From Amycolatopsis sp. FDAARGOS 1241 (GTDB lineage: Bacteria; Actinomycetota; Actinomycetes; Mycobacteriales; Pseudonocardiaceae): a stretch of 64,000 nucleotides of DNA. The notes beneath the pieces are model-generated. The model made no database searches and was not told where the DNA came from. It was given only the letters and a program-made list of their open reading frames with translations. Of the stretch, positions 27,348 through 36,065 are shown piece by piece. Position 1 is the first letter of the stretch, and each line of letters opens with the position of its first letter. Position numbers and translations under genes: made by a program. The DNA is taken from NCBI RefSeq assembly GCF_016889705.1, contig NZ_CP069526.1, positions 6,572,001-6,636,000 of the forward strand, in the 5' to 3' direction.

Positions 27348-28250
27348 TCACCACGTCACCGGCAGCTGCGCGAACTCCGTGTGGCTGACGTCGAAGCGCC
27401 GTTCCAGCTCGCTCGGCGGGACGGCCAGGCGGAAGCCGGGCAGAACACGGGGCAGCGCGGTGAAGACCGCCCGCAACTCGAGCCGGGCCAGCGGCGCGCC
27501 GAGGCAGTGGTGAGGACCGTGCCCGAACGCGAGGTGGCCGCGCGCGTCGCGGCGGATGTCGAACGTCGTGGGGTTCGCGAAGACGGTCTCGTCGAGGTTG
27601 GCCCGCACCGCGCTCAGCAGCACGAGGTCGCCGGTGCGCAGGGTGCGGCCGCCGGTCTCGAAATCGGCGGTCGCACGGCGCGGGCGGCCGCCGATGAGCG
27701 GGGACTTCGGCGGCAGCCGCAGGATCTCCTCGACGGTGCCCGGCGCGAGCGCCGGGTCGGCCCACAGCGCGGCCCGCTGATCCGGGTGCGTGTCGAGCGG
27801 GACGAGACCCTTGTCGATCGCCGTCGTGGTCGTGACGTGGCCCGCGTACAGCAGGATTTTCGCGTGGCGGGCGGCTTCTTCGGGTGGGACCTCGTGGACG
27901 AGGTCGGACAGGACGTCGTCCGCGGGGTGCCCGCGCTTGAAACGGGCGACCTCGGTGAGGTCTTCGCCGGGCGGGGCGCCGAGGAGCCGGCGGATCACCA
28001 GCTCCGGGAACGGATCGGAGAAGGCCGCGTGGAAGTCGACCGGCGGGATCAGCTCTTCGAGGAGCCGGTGCGCGAGCGCGTCGACCCCGGGTTTGAGGGC
28101 CGCCATGCGCCGGGCGGAAAACGCGCCGGTCAGCAGGCGCCGCATCTGGCGGTGCTCGGCGGGGTCGCGCGCGGGCAGCGGCTCGAGGCGCGGTTCGGCG
28201 AAGAGCTGCTTGACCTCCGCGTGGCCGGTGACGACCCACGGCTCGCTCAC
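27348..28250 (-). CDS. Cytochrome P450, unusually short
   Basis: This 300 aa P450 retains the I-helix LLYAGHVTTTTAI (about 135-147), ExxR (EEILRLPPKSP, about 173) and the heme loop LAFGHGPHHCLGAPLARLEL (about 240-259). Typical bacterial P450s are about 400 aa. Here the first 45-50 residues before WVVTGHAEVKQL are missing, and about 40 residues are missing between EVARFKR and GHPADDVLSDL (the F-G helix region). The GTG overlaps the stop of the upstream membrane-protein gene (GTGA), so the frame is tidy. It may be a shortened, possibly inactive P450 or an internally deleted gene that kept its frame. Confidence 0.75.
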   Translation of the reverse strand: MSEPWVVTGHAEVKQLFAEPRLEPLPARDPAEHRQMRRLLTGAFSARRMAALKPGVDALAHRLLEELIPPVDFHAAFSDPFPELVIRRLLGAPPGEDLTEVARFKRGHPADDVLSDLVHEVPPEEAARHAKILLYAGHVTTTTAIDKGLVPLDTHPDQRAALWADPALAPGTVEEILRLPPKSPLIGGRPRRATADFETGGRTLRTGDLVLLSAVRANLDETVFANPTTFDIRRDARGHLAFGHGPHHCLGAPLARLELRAVFTALPRVLPGFRLAVPPSELERRFDVSHTEFAQLPVTW

Positions 28251-28822
28251 GCCGCACGCAGCCGGTTGCGGTAGCCGAACACGGCCAGCAGCCCGACGGC
28301 GATCACGGCCCAGCCGACGGGCCGGCCGACGGTGACGAACGTCGTGGTCGGCAGCGAGATCGCCAGCACCAGCAGCACTCCGGCGTGCACAGTGAGCAGG
28401 CCGCCGATGAGCGCCGTCATCACCGTGATGCCCTTCCGCTGCCCGGGCGCGGCTTCCCGGCCGGTGAAGCGGTGCGCCAGGAGCAGCACCGGTTTCCCGA
28501 TCAGCGCCGAGCCGAGCAGCACGAGCCCGACCGGCCCGGTGAACACCGCTTCCTGCAGTTTCAGCACCAGTTCGCTGCCGCCCGTGAGCGCCAGCACGAT
28601 CAGCATCACGACGAACCCGGCGACAGCGACGACGCCGATCGGGTCCACGCGCCGCCGCACGGCGAAGCCACCGACAGTCACGAGCAGCGGGATCGCCGCC
28701 GAGATCGCCAGCGCCACCACCTCACTCCCGACGGCGGGTTTGAGCAGCAGGTACACCACCAGCGGCACCACGACGTTCCCCACGAGGCTCGGCACCAGCC
28801 GGCGCAGCAGTTCGGGTTTCAC
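28247..28822 (-). CDS. VC0807-like integral membrane protein
   Basis: This 191 aa protein has six hydrophobic segments. It resembles the VC0807-type family: a start with VGNVVVPLVVYLLLKP, a central RRVDPIGVVAVAGFVVML and the loop KPVLLLAHRFTGR. The role is unknown; membership rests on pattern memory. Its stop overlaps the P450 start in GTGA. The ATG is the natural start, preceded by GGGAGG. Confidence 0.72.
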   Translation of the reverse strand: MKPELLRRLVPSLVGNVVVPLVVYLLLKPAVGSEVVALAISAAIPLLVTVGGFAVRRRVDPIGVVAVAGFVVMLIVLALTGGSELVLKLQEAVFTGPVGLVLLGSALIGKPVLLLAHRFTGREAAPGQRKGITVMTALIGGLLTVHAGVLLVLAISLPTTTFVTVGRPVGWAVIAVGLLAVFGYRNRLRAA

Positions 28823-28928
28823 AGCAAGCCCTCCCGTTCGGTGAAGCGGACCCGCTCAGCGTGGCCGCGACGAGGGAGCTCCCGCGTCGGCGCCAGGGTG
28901 GGACTTGCGCGTGCACCCCGGGATGGAG

Positions 28929-29626
28929 TCAGGCGGTCTTGCTCTGCGCCCGGCGCAGCAGCCCGGCCCCGGCCGCGGCCGCGGCGATCAGCAGCCACAC
29001 GAACCCCGCGGGTGCCGGCGAGCCGCCCGCGAGACCCGGGGCGGCCGGGATGGCCAGGCCCCGCACGAGCGGCACCAGCGCTCACCGCGGTCTGCGGCGA
29101 AGCTCGCGAGGGACCCGATCACCGCGAACGCGGCGACGCAGCCGCACAGGAGCCTGCCCAGGCGCTCACCGAAGTGGACGGTGTCGCAGCGGACGAGCGT
29201 CGGGTGCTGGCCCGGACCTTCCCGGCCGACCATCCTCGCGGTCAGGCCGGCGACGAGCCGGTCGCCTGAGACGGCGAACGTGCTGACCAGGTCTAGCGCC
29301 GGCCCGAGCGCCCACAGGTCGTAGCGCGCGGCCGGCGAGCACGTCGATGTACACGCCGGCGAACACCCTCGCGTGCTCCCCCTGGATGTCCGGGACCGAC
29401 GCAGCCAGGAAGGCCAGGCTCAGAATCGCGAACAGCGCCGGGAACGTCCGTGCGGCGCCCTCGCGACGTTGCCGTAGACCGTGAAGCACATCCACCCCGT
29501 CCAGCGAGGAAACACACCACCCCGCGGACCGCGGCCGTGCACCAGGTGCGCGACGCCGGCGACCGCCACGAGGTCGAAGAGCCAGGACGCGTGCTGTTCT
29601 TCCCCGGCCGCGGCCTTGTCGGTCAT
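28929..29626 (-). pseudogene. Decayed multi-pass membrane protein
   Basis: Hydrophobic pieces occur successively in different frames on the minus strand: MTDKAAAGEEQHASWLFDLVAVAGVAHL (from 29626), VFPRWTGWMCFTVYGN, FPALFAILSLAFLAASVPDI, LVSTFAVSG, GRLLCGCVAAFAVIGSLASFAADRGE and finally FVWLLIAAAAAGAGLLRR before a stop at 28929. They look like consecutive parts of one four- to five-helix membrane protein broken by frameshifts. The PRW-G segment recalls small actinobacterial membrane proteins, but I cannot name the family. Confidence 0.45.
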
Positions 29627-29665
29627 GGGCGGCAGTGCGGCCGCCGGCGGATCTACACCCGGGGG

Positions 29666-29697
29666 TTGACGACCGGCGCGTTTTCCGCGGATACCGT
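29666..29697 (+). promoter_or_regulatory. Promoter candidate for a leaderless kinase mRNA
   Basis: TTGACG (29666-29671) and a TANNNT-type -10 (TACCGT at 29692-29697; GATACC at 29690) lie directly before the histidine kinase. The expected transcription start falls at or next to the GTG at 29705, which has no Shine-Dalgarno. This suggests a leaderless message. Confidence 0.45.
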
Positions 29698-29704
29698 CGA
29701 TCGG

Positions 29705-30823
29705 GTGGCCGAACCCCTCGCGAGCGAGCACCGCTGGCGCCGTCCCGTGGCGGTGCTCGTCCTGGTGCTGCTGACGTGGCTCGCGGCCCAGACCGATCCG
29801 CGACCGGCGCTGCACGGCCCCGGGCTCGGCGTGCTGCTGGGCCTGCTGGGCCTGCTGCTGGGCGGCGCGGTGCTCGTCGTCCCGCAGCGGCGTCTGCCGG
29901 TGCCGGCAGAGGTGGCGCTGTTCGTGCTCGTGCTGGGGAGTTCGCTGACGCTCGTGTGGCTCGAACCCAACGGCACTGGGTTCTTCGGCGGCTTCCTGCT
30001 GGCGGGCACGGCGTCGGCGCGGATGAGCACCCGGGCGGGCGCGGCGGTCACCGGCCTCGGGGTGGCGGCGCTCGTCGTGGCGAGCCTGTTCGGCGCGCCC
30101 CACGCGGTGGTGCCGACCGCGCTCAGCGCGCTCGGCATGCTGGCGTTCTACCGGCTCGGCCTGTACACGCGGAAGCTCCGGGAACGCACGGAGGAGCTCG
30201 AGCAGACCCGCGCCGCCCAGGTCCGCGCGGCGGCGCTCGCCGAGCGGCAGCGGCTCGCGCGGGAGATGCACGACGTGCTCGCCCACTCGCTGTCCGGTCT
30301 CCTGCTGCACCTCGAAGGCGCCCGGCTGCTGTCCGTCCACAGTGGAGCCGATCCGCGGCTGACCGACGCCGTCGAGCGCGCTCACCAGCTGGCGCAGAGC
30401 GGGCTCGGCGAGGCGCGCCAGGCGATCGGCGCGCTGCGCGGCGAGGACCTGCCGGGCCCGGAGCGGCTGCCGGTGCTGGCCGCCGAGTTCGAACGCGACA
30501 CCGGGATCCCGTGCGAGCTCGTCGTGAGCGGCTCGGCGCCGGACCTCGCGGCGCAGACGCGGCTGACGCTGTACCGGGTCGCACAGGAGGCGCTGACCAA
30601 CGTGCGCAAGCACGCCGAGGCCGACCGCGTCGACCTGCGGCTGACGTACGAGCCGGGCGGCACGCTGCTCACCGTCGAGGACCTCGGCCGGCCGGGCACC
30701 GCGCCCGGCGGCCACGGCTACGGGGTGAGCGGCATGCGTGAACGCGCCGAGCTGCTCGGTGGCCGGCTCGACGCCGCACCGACCGGCACGGGCTTCCGGG
30801 TGAGCCTGTGGGCGCCGGCGTGA
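29705..30823 (+). CDS. Sensor histidine kinase (NarL-type two-component system)
   Basis: This 372 aa membrane kinase has five or so N-terminal transmembrane helices (residues 15-150), a HisKA_3 dimerization domain with the phospho-acceptor in LAREMHDVLAHSLSG (about 187-201), and an ATPase domain with the N-box LYRVAQEALTNVRKHA and the G-box GHGYGVSGMRERAELLGG. The GTG start is supported by the position of a leaderless-type promoter; upstream frames read across the membrane remnant. The stop overlaps the response regulator (GTGA). The signal is unknown and is probably sensed within the membrane. Confidence 0.92.
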   Translation: MAEPLASEHRWRRPVAVLVLVLLTWLAAQTDPRPALHGPGLGVLLGLLGLLLGGAVLVVPQRRLPVPAEVALFVLVLGSSLTLVWLEPNGTGFFGGFLLAGTASARMSTRAGAAVTGLGVAALVVASLFGAPHAVVPTALSALGMLAFYRLGLYTRKLRERTEELEQTRAAQVRAAALAERQRLAREMHDVLAHSLSGLLLHLEGARLLSVHSGADPRLTDAVERAHQLAQSGLGEARQAIGALRGEDLPGPERLPVLAAEFERDTGIPCELVVSGSAPDLAAQTRLTLYRVAQEALTNVRKHAEADRVDLRLTYEPGGTLLTVEDLGRPGTAPGGHGYGVSGMRERAELLGGRLDAAPTGTGFRVSLWAPA

Positions 30824-31464
30824 TCCGCGTGCTGGTGGCCGACGACCAGCGTGTCGTCCGCGACGGCCTGTCGATGCTGCTCGGACTGCTGCCGGGCGTC
30901 GAGATCGTCGGCACCGCCGCTGACGGCGATCAGGCGGCCGAGCTGGCGCGCGAGCTCAAGCCGGACGTGGTGCTGATGGACCTGCGCATGCCCCGGTGCG
31001 ACGGCATCGAGGCCACGCGCCGCATCCGCACCCGCGACCGCGAGGTGCAGGTCGTCGCGCTGACGACGTACGCCGACGACCGGTCCGTGCTCGACGCGTT
31101 GCAGGCCGGCGCCCGCGGTTACCTCACGAAGGACGCCGGTTCCGAAGAGATCCGCCGCGCGCTGAGCCAGGTGACGCGTGGCGCGGCGGTGATCGATCCG
31201 GCGGTGCAGCACCACCTCGTCGACGCGCTGACCGCCGGCGCGCCGCGCCCGGCGTCGCCCGCGCCGGACGGCCTGACGCCGCGCGAGGTCGACGTGCTCA
31301 CCCTGATCGCCGACGGCCTGTCCAACACCGAGATCGCGCAGCGGCTCTTCGTCGCCGAGGCGACGGTGAAGAGCCACATCAACCGCATCCTCGGCAAGAT
31401 CGGCGCGCGCGACCGGGCGCAGGCCGTCGGCTACGCCTACCGCCACGGGCTGACTTCCGGGTGA
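30820..31464 (+). CDS. LuxR/NarL-family response regulator
   Basis: This 214 aa protein has a receiver domain with the acidic pocket (VADDQ) and phospho-acceptor Asp in VVLMDLRMPRCDG (about residue 52), and Lys in GYLTKDAG. A C-terminal GerE helix-turn-helix (LTPREVDVLTLIADGLSNTEIAQRLFVAEATVKSHINRILGKI; key residues E, V, L, G, T and K) follows. It is the cognate partner of the overlapping kinase. Targets are not visible; the squalene-cyclase-like gene follows at 21 bp and may be co-transcribed. Confidence 0.93.
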   Translation: MIRVLVADDQRVVRDGLSMLLGLLPGVEIVGTAADGDQAAELARELKPDVVLMDLRMPRCDGIEATRRIRTRDREVQVVALTTYADDRSVLDALQAGARGYLTKDAGSEEIRRALSQVTRGAAVIDPAVQHHLVDALTAGAPRPASPAPDGLTPREVDVLTLIADGLSNTEIAQRLFVAEATVKSHINRILGKIGARDRAQAVGYAYRHGLTSG

Positions 31465-31485
31465 GCGCGGCCGTAGAGTCGGTCC

Positions 31486-32424
31486 ATGGCTGAGCTCCTG
31501 GCGTGGCTGCTCGACAGTGATCCGGCCCTGCGCTGGCAGGTCGAGCGCGATCTGGCGGGCGAACCACCGGGCGTCTGGGAAGCGACACGCGCCCGCGTCG
31601 CCACCGAAGGTTTCGGCGCGCGGCTGCTCGCGCTGCAGGACCCGGACGGCCAGTGGCCGGGCGGCGCGTTCTTCCCCGCCGGGTTCTCCGGCTCCCCGGA
31701 AGGCGGCCAGCCGTGGACCGCGACCACGTGGTCGCTCAACGCGCTGCGCGAGTGGGGCGTCGACGCGTCGGTGCTGCGCGGCACGGCCGAACTGCTCGCG
31801 GCCAACAGCCGCTGGGAGTACGACGACCTCCCGTACTGGGGTGGCGAAGTCGACTGCTGCATCAACTCGTGGACCCTGTCCAACGGCCTGTGGCTGGGCG
31901 CGGACGTCGCCGGCCTCGCCGCGTGGTTCGTCGAGCACCGCCTGCCCGAAGGCGGCTGGAACTGCGAGTGGGTCGAGGGCTCCACGCGCTCGTCGGTCCA
32001 CTCGACCCTCAACGCGCTGAAGGGCCTGCTCTCCTGCTCCGGGGCCGACGTCCTGGCCGCCCGCCGCTCCGGCGAGGAGTACCTGCTACGCCGCGGCCTC
32101 TACCGGCGCCTGTCGACGGGTGAGCCGGTGGCGCCGTGGGTTTCGCGCTTCAGCTACCCGTTCCGCTGGTTCTACGACGTCCTCAACGCCGCCGACTACT
32201 TCCGCGCCGCCGCCCTGCTCGACGGTTCCGCGCCCGACCCGCGCATGGCCGACGCCATCGGCCTCATCCGGGCGGCCCGCCAACCCGACGGCACGTGGCT
32301 GCAGTCCCGCCGCCACCCCGGCCAGGTGTGGTTCGAGATCGACGTCCCCGCCGGGGAACCGTCGAAGTGGCTCACGTTCCACGCCACCCGCGTCCTCGAC
32401 TGGTGGGATTCGGCTCAGGTCTGA
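31486..32424 (+). CDS. Squalene-cyclase/prenyltransferase-like alpha-barrel protein
   Basis: This 312 aa protein is built from alpha-alpha barrel repeats with QW-like elements: LLALQDPDGQWPGGAFFPAGF, LPEGGWNCEW and IRAARQPDGTWLQSR. The Asp-rich DXDD protonation motif of true squalene-hopene cyclases is not seen, and the protein is less than half their length (over 600 aa), so cyclase activity is doubtful. Similar proteins are annotated as squalene cyclase-like in actinobacteria. It starts 21 bp after the response regulator, so co-transcription is likely. Confidence 0.78.
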   Translation: MAELLAWLLDSDPALRWQVERDLAGEPPGVWEATRARVATEGFGARLLALQDPDGQWPGGAFFPAGFSGSPEGGQPWTATTWSLNALREWGVDASVLRGTAELLAANSRWEYDDLPYWGGEVDCCINSWTLSNGLWLGADVAGLAAWFVEHRLPEGGWNCEWVEGSTRSSVHSTLNALKGLLSCSGADVLAARRSGEEYLLRRGLYRRLSTGEPVAPWVSRFSYPFRWFYDVLNAADYFRAAALLDGSAPDPRMADAIGLIRAARQPDGTWLQSRRHPGQVWFEIDVPAGEPSKWLTFHATRVLDWWDSAQV

Positions 32425-32549
32425 ACCCACGCGGACAGGCCTCGCCACGCTCACCCGCCCGTGCCGGCCAGACCAGAGCGGTTGCCGGCACCCCTCCGCC
32501 GGAAACAAACCCCGCCTCGGTTCCGGCGAAGTTGTTGTGGTGTTCGGGT

Positions 32550-33255
32550 GGGGATGCCGAACAGGGTGAGGGCTCGTTGGGGTCGCAGGCGGTGTGGGGC
32601 AGGCCGGCAGTGATGGTGGTCCAGCCGGTGTGGTGCTGGTAGCGAGGGCCGGCCATGGTGCGGGGGGCGACGCCGGTGCGGGCTCGGGATTGGTCTTCGC
32701 GGTAGGTGACGTCGCGGACCCTGTGGAGTGTCGTTTCGAGCCAGTGGCCGCGGACGTCGTGGCCGCTGTGGGCGGGGTGGGTGTCGGCGGTGACGACCTG
32801 TCCGGTCAGGCCGATGGTATCCGGCAGTCGTGGCAACCACCTGGTCTCGCCGGCCCGGCCGGGCCCTGGCGTTGCCCGAGCACCGTCGGCGTGTCGTGGC
32901 GATCGCCGCGAGCAGGTTGATTCCCGCACCACCGGCGCGGGCGAACGGACCGCGCAAGGTTTTCCCATCCACCGCGATCGTTCTCGGCGCGGTCTCGACC
33001 AGATCGGTGGCAGCGGTGTCAGTGCGGTCGTGGGCGCGAGCCGGCTGCTGATCACGGCGTCGAGGGTGCCGCCGCCGAGCCGGCCCGCCACCCGCCGCAC
33101 TGTAACCTCATCGCGTGCCACACACCGGCCTCGACCGGGATCGAAGCGGCACCCACTGCGACCGGCACCCGCTGCGGCGCGTCAGCGCCCCATTCCCCGC
33201 TCGCGGTGAACGACTGCGCACTCGCCACCACCGCTGCCGCGGCGAATTTTCTCAA
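32550..33255 (-). pseudogene. ISAs1-family DDE transposase remnant
   Basis: Order along the minus strand: VVASAQSFTASGEWGADAP (the N-terminal associated domain), EVTVRRVAGRLGGGTLDAVIS, MDGKTLRGPFARAGGAGINLLAA (the DGK catalytic start), IGLTGQVVTADTHPAHSGHD (second Asp region), and WLETTLHRVRDVTYREDQSRARTG with MAGPRYQHH (third acidic region). These lie in at least three frames and segments are missing, so the transposase is dead. Terminal inverted repeats and a target duplication were not recognized. Confidence 0.78.
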
Positions 33256-33470
33256 CCCACCCCGACCAAACCCGGTGCTCGCAGCCTGCCATTCAACGAC
33301 AACTCGTCGCCCCTGTAGGCGACCGGCTCATCCCGAGGCGAGCCGGTCGATCCGGACTCGGCGGCGGCGTGAGTCGCGTCCGCAGCCCATTCACTCGGGC
33401 GGGTGGACGAGCCTGCCGCGGCGGGCCGGGCGGTGTAGGCCTGAGGGCAGGTCGCCGAACGGAGTAACGC

Positions 33471-34859
33471 ATGAAGGTGGGTCGGGCGCTCGCGCTGGCC
33501 GTCGTCCTCGTCGTCCCGCTCGCCGCGCCCGCCGCGGCCGAACCGCCGGGCCCCGAGACCGCGCGGATCGCGCAGGCGGTGCGCGCCGGGACCCTCGGTC
33601 AGGACCACAGCGTCGCCGACGCGTGCACCGGAGTCCTGCAGGGACACCAGGTCGACCTCGGCTGTCTCGCGAACCTGGTCACCCAGGACACCTCCGCGAA
33701 CGATCCCCTCACCACCCCCGCCCCGGCCGGGTTCTCGCCGCAGGAGCTCGCGAGCGCCTTCCACCTCCCCGGCCCGGACGCCGGCGCGAGCGGCCTGGTC
33801 ACGATCGTCGGCGTCGGCGCGTACCCCACGCTGGAGAGCGACCTCGCGACCTACCGCAGCCAGTTCGGCCTTCCGCCGTGCACCGCCGCCGGCGGCTGCC
33901 TCAAGATCACCGACTACCACGGTGGCCCGCCGCTGAAGCCGCAGAAAGCGCTGGCGCAGGTCGAAGAGGCCTACGCCACCGAGACGGCACTCGACGTCGA
34001 CCTCGCGTCCGCCGCGTGTCCGAAGTGCCGCATCGCCATGGTCCAGATCCCGATGGACGTCTCGCGCCTGCTCAACGCCGTGCTGCTGCAACAGCCCGGC
34101 GAACTCGCCGACGACTTCGGCACCGCGGTGAACTACGCGGCGAGCCTGCGCTCCGGCGCGGTCAGCATGAGCTACGGCGTGCCCACCGGTGTGCAGGGCA
34201 CTTACCTCGGCACCGGCGCCCCGGCGCAGGCGCTGCACCACCCCGGCATGGCCGTCGTGGCCGCGTCCGGGGACAAGGGTTACCTCGGCGGCCCGCAGCT
34301 GTGGCCGCAGGAGCTGCCGTGGGTGACGTCGGTCGGCGGCACGTCGCTGAGCGGCACCGACGGGTCGTTCGTCCAGAAGGCGTGGGGCAGCTTGTTCACC
34401 CCGCACGGCGAACAGCAACGCTGGGTCGGCGCCGGCAGCGGCTGCGCGCCCGACCTCGGGCCCGCGCAGGGCCAGCCCGCCGCGATCGCCGCCAACTGCT
34501 CGGGCCACCGCGCCGGGTCCGACGTCGCCGCGGTCGCCGACCCCCTCACGGGCGTCGCCGTCTACCGCTCCTACGCCCCCAACGGCGGCAAGGCCGGCTG
34601 GCTCGTGGCCGGTGGCACCAGCGCGGCGTCGCCGTTCATCGCGGGCCTCTACGCCCGCGGCGGTCATCTGTCTGGTGTGGACGGTCCCAACTCGTTGTAC
34701 CGAGCCCCGAACGGCACCATCGCCGACGTGTCCGGCGGCTCCAACGCGCAACACGGCGCAGCGGACTGCGCGCAGGTCAAGGCCGTGCTGTGCACGGCGG
34801 AGCCGGGCTGGGACGGCCCGACCGGCCTCGGCGTGCCGGTCGGGCTCGGTGCGTTCTGA
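33471..34859 (+). CDS. Secreted S53-type (sedolisin-like) peptidase
   Basis: This 462 aa exported protein has a signal peptide (MKVGRALALAVVLVVPLAAP, cleaved near AAAEP). The subtilisin-like core has the sedolisin Glu/Asp pair in YATETALDVDLA (about 165-176), the oxyanion Asp in VVAASGDKGY, and the catalytic Ser in VAGGTSAASPFIAG (about 382-395). The N-terminal pro-domain is short. No acid-adapted composition is obvious. The ATG start has a normal signal immediately after it. It is probably monocistronic; the convergent amidohydrolase stops only 3 bp away. Confidence 0.85.
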   Translation: MKVGRALALAVVLVVPLAAPAAAEPPGPETARIAQAVRAGTLGQDHSVADACTGVLQGHQVDLGCLANLVTQDTSANDPLTTPAPAGFSPQELASAFHLPGPDAGASGLVTIVGVGAYPTLESDLATYRSQFGLPPCTAAGGCLKITDYHGGPPLKPQKALAQVEEAYATETALDVDLASAACPKCRIAMVQIPMDVSRLLNAVLLQQPGELADDFGTAVNYAASLRSGAVSMSYGVPTGVQGTYLGTGAPAQALHHPGMAVVAASGDKGYLGGPQLWPQELPWVTSVGGTSLSGTDGSFVQKAWGSLFTPHGEQQRWVGAGSGCAPDLGPAQGQPAAIAANCSGHRAGSDVAAVADPLTGVAVYRSYAPNGGKAGWLVAGGTSAASPFIAGLYARGGHLSGVDGPNSLYRAPNGTIADVSGGSNAQHGAADCAQVKAVLCTAEPGWDGPTGLGVPVGLGAF

Positions 34860-34862
34860 CGA

Positions 34863-36065
34863 TCAGACCGCCCGCACCCCGTCTTGCCACACCTCCCGCA
34901 CGTTGCCGGCCAGCCCACCGAAGTCGTACGCGTCCCCGGCGACCACCACGATGTCGGCGCGGTACCCGGGCGCGAGCAGGCCCAGCTCGCCGTCGAGCCC
35001 GAGCAGTCGCGCGGCCGACGACGTCGTAGCCGCCAGCACGTCGGCGGGGCTCATGCCGCACGAGTGCATGAGCTCCAGCTCCTCCAGGTTCGTCCCGTGT
35101 GGACCGACACCGCTATCCGTGCCCATGGCGATCCGCACCCCCGCGGCCACGGCCCGGCGGACCGAGTCGGCGTGCACCTCGGCGACCTCCTTGGCCTTCT
35201 GCACCACGGCATCCGGCAGTGACGCGCCCGCCGCCGCCGCGCGGATCACGTTCACCGGCGCCACGAGCGTCGGCACGAGCCACGTGCCGCGCGCCAGCAT
35301 CAACTCGATGGCTTCGTCGTCGAGGTAGATGCCGTGCTCGATCGAGCGGATCCCGGCGCGCACGGCGTTTTTGATGCCCTCGGCGCCCTGCGCGTGGGCC
35401 ATCACCGCGCGCCCCTGCATTTGGGCCTCCGTGACGAGCACGTCGAGCTCCTCCAGCGTGAACTGCGAGTGCCGCGGGTCGTCGCGCGGCGAGAGCACAC
35501 CGCCGGTGGTGCAGACCTTGAGCACGTCGGCGCCCGCGCGCAGCAGCGTCCGCGCGACGCGGCGCATCTCGTCGGGGCCGTCGGCCCTCGCGTCGGGCCG
35601 GCCGGGGTGCGGCAGCGAGAGCGGAACGCAGTGGCCCGAAGGCATCCAGCCGTCGCCGTGCCCGCCGGTCGGGCTGATCAGGCCGATGGCGATCTGCAGC
35701 CGCGGCCCGGGGATGAGCCCGTCGTCCACTGCCTGCTTGATGCCGAGATCGGCGCCCGCGGCGTCGCGCACGGTCGTGATGCCGAGCTTGAGCGTGGTCC
35801 ACAGGTTCCGCGCCGCCTCGTAGAACTGGTACGAGAACGGCTTCTGCACCCGCGGCAGCAGCCCGAGGTCCGAGACCGTCACGTGCACGTGGCAGTCGAA
35901 CAACCCAGGCAGCAGGGTCGCGCCCGAGCAGTCGACCGAGCGGTCGCCGTCGAGGCCGGAGCCGACGTCGACGATCACCCCGTCTTCGATCACCACGTCG
36001 GCTCCGGCGGGTTCACTGCCGGTGCCGTCGAACACTTTTCCGCCGGTGAACACCGTGCGGGTCAT
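34863..36065 (-). CDS. Metal-dependent amidohydrolase (imidazolonepropionase-like)
   Basis: This 400 aa amidohydrolase-superfamily enzyme has the metal motif LFDCHVHV (about residues 55-62), the Lys in DVLKVCTTGG (about 190), His residues in MAHAQG and SIEHGIYL, and the final Asp in IAMGTDSGVGPHGTN. The substrate is probably a cyclic or acylated amino acid derivative or dipeptide (the family includes prolidase-like and Sgx-type peptidases). Its ATG overlaps the stop of the sodium symporter (ATGA), and the operon also encodes an M20 hydrolase, implying uptake and hydrolysis of one compound. Confidence 0.88.
   Translation of the reverse strand: MTRTVFTGGKVFDGTGSEPAGADVVIEDGVIVDVGSGLDGDRSVDCSGATLLPGLFDCHVHVTVSDLGLLPRVQKPFSYQFYEAARNLWTTLKLGITTVRDAAGADLGIKQAVDDGLIPGPRLQIAIGLISPTGGHGDGWMPSGHCVPLSLPHPGRPDARADGPDEMRRVARTLLRAGADVLKVCTTGGVLSPRDDPRHSQFTLEELDVLVTEAQMQGRAVMAHAQGAEGIKNAVRAGIRSIEHGIYLDDEAIELMLARGTWLVPTLVAPVNVIRAAAAGASLPDAVVQKAKEVAEVHADSVRRAVAAGVRIAMGTDSGVGPHGTNLEELELMHSCGMSPADVLAATTSSAARLLGLDGELGLLAPGYRADIVVVAGDAYDFGGLAGNVREVWQDGVRAV

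Noticed and set aside
27348..32424. A terpenoid or P450 biosynthetic gene cluster (P450, squalene-cyclase-like protein)
   Set aside because: The cyclase-like protein lacks a DXDD motif and is half-length, and no prenyltransferase or tailoring set is nearby.
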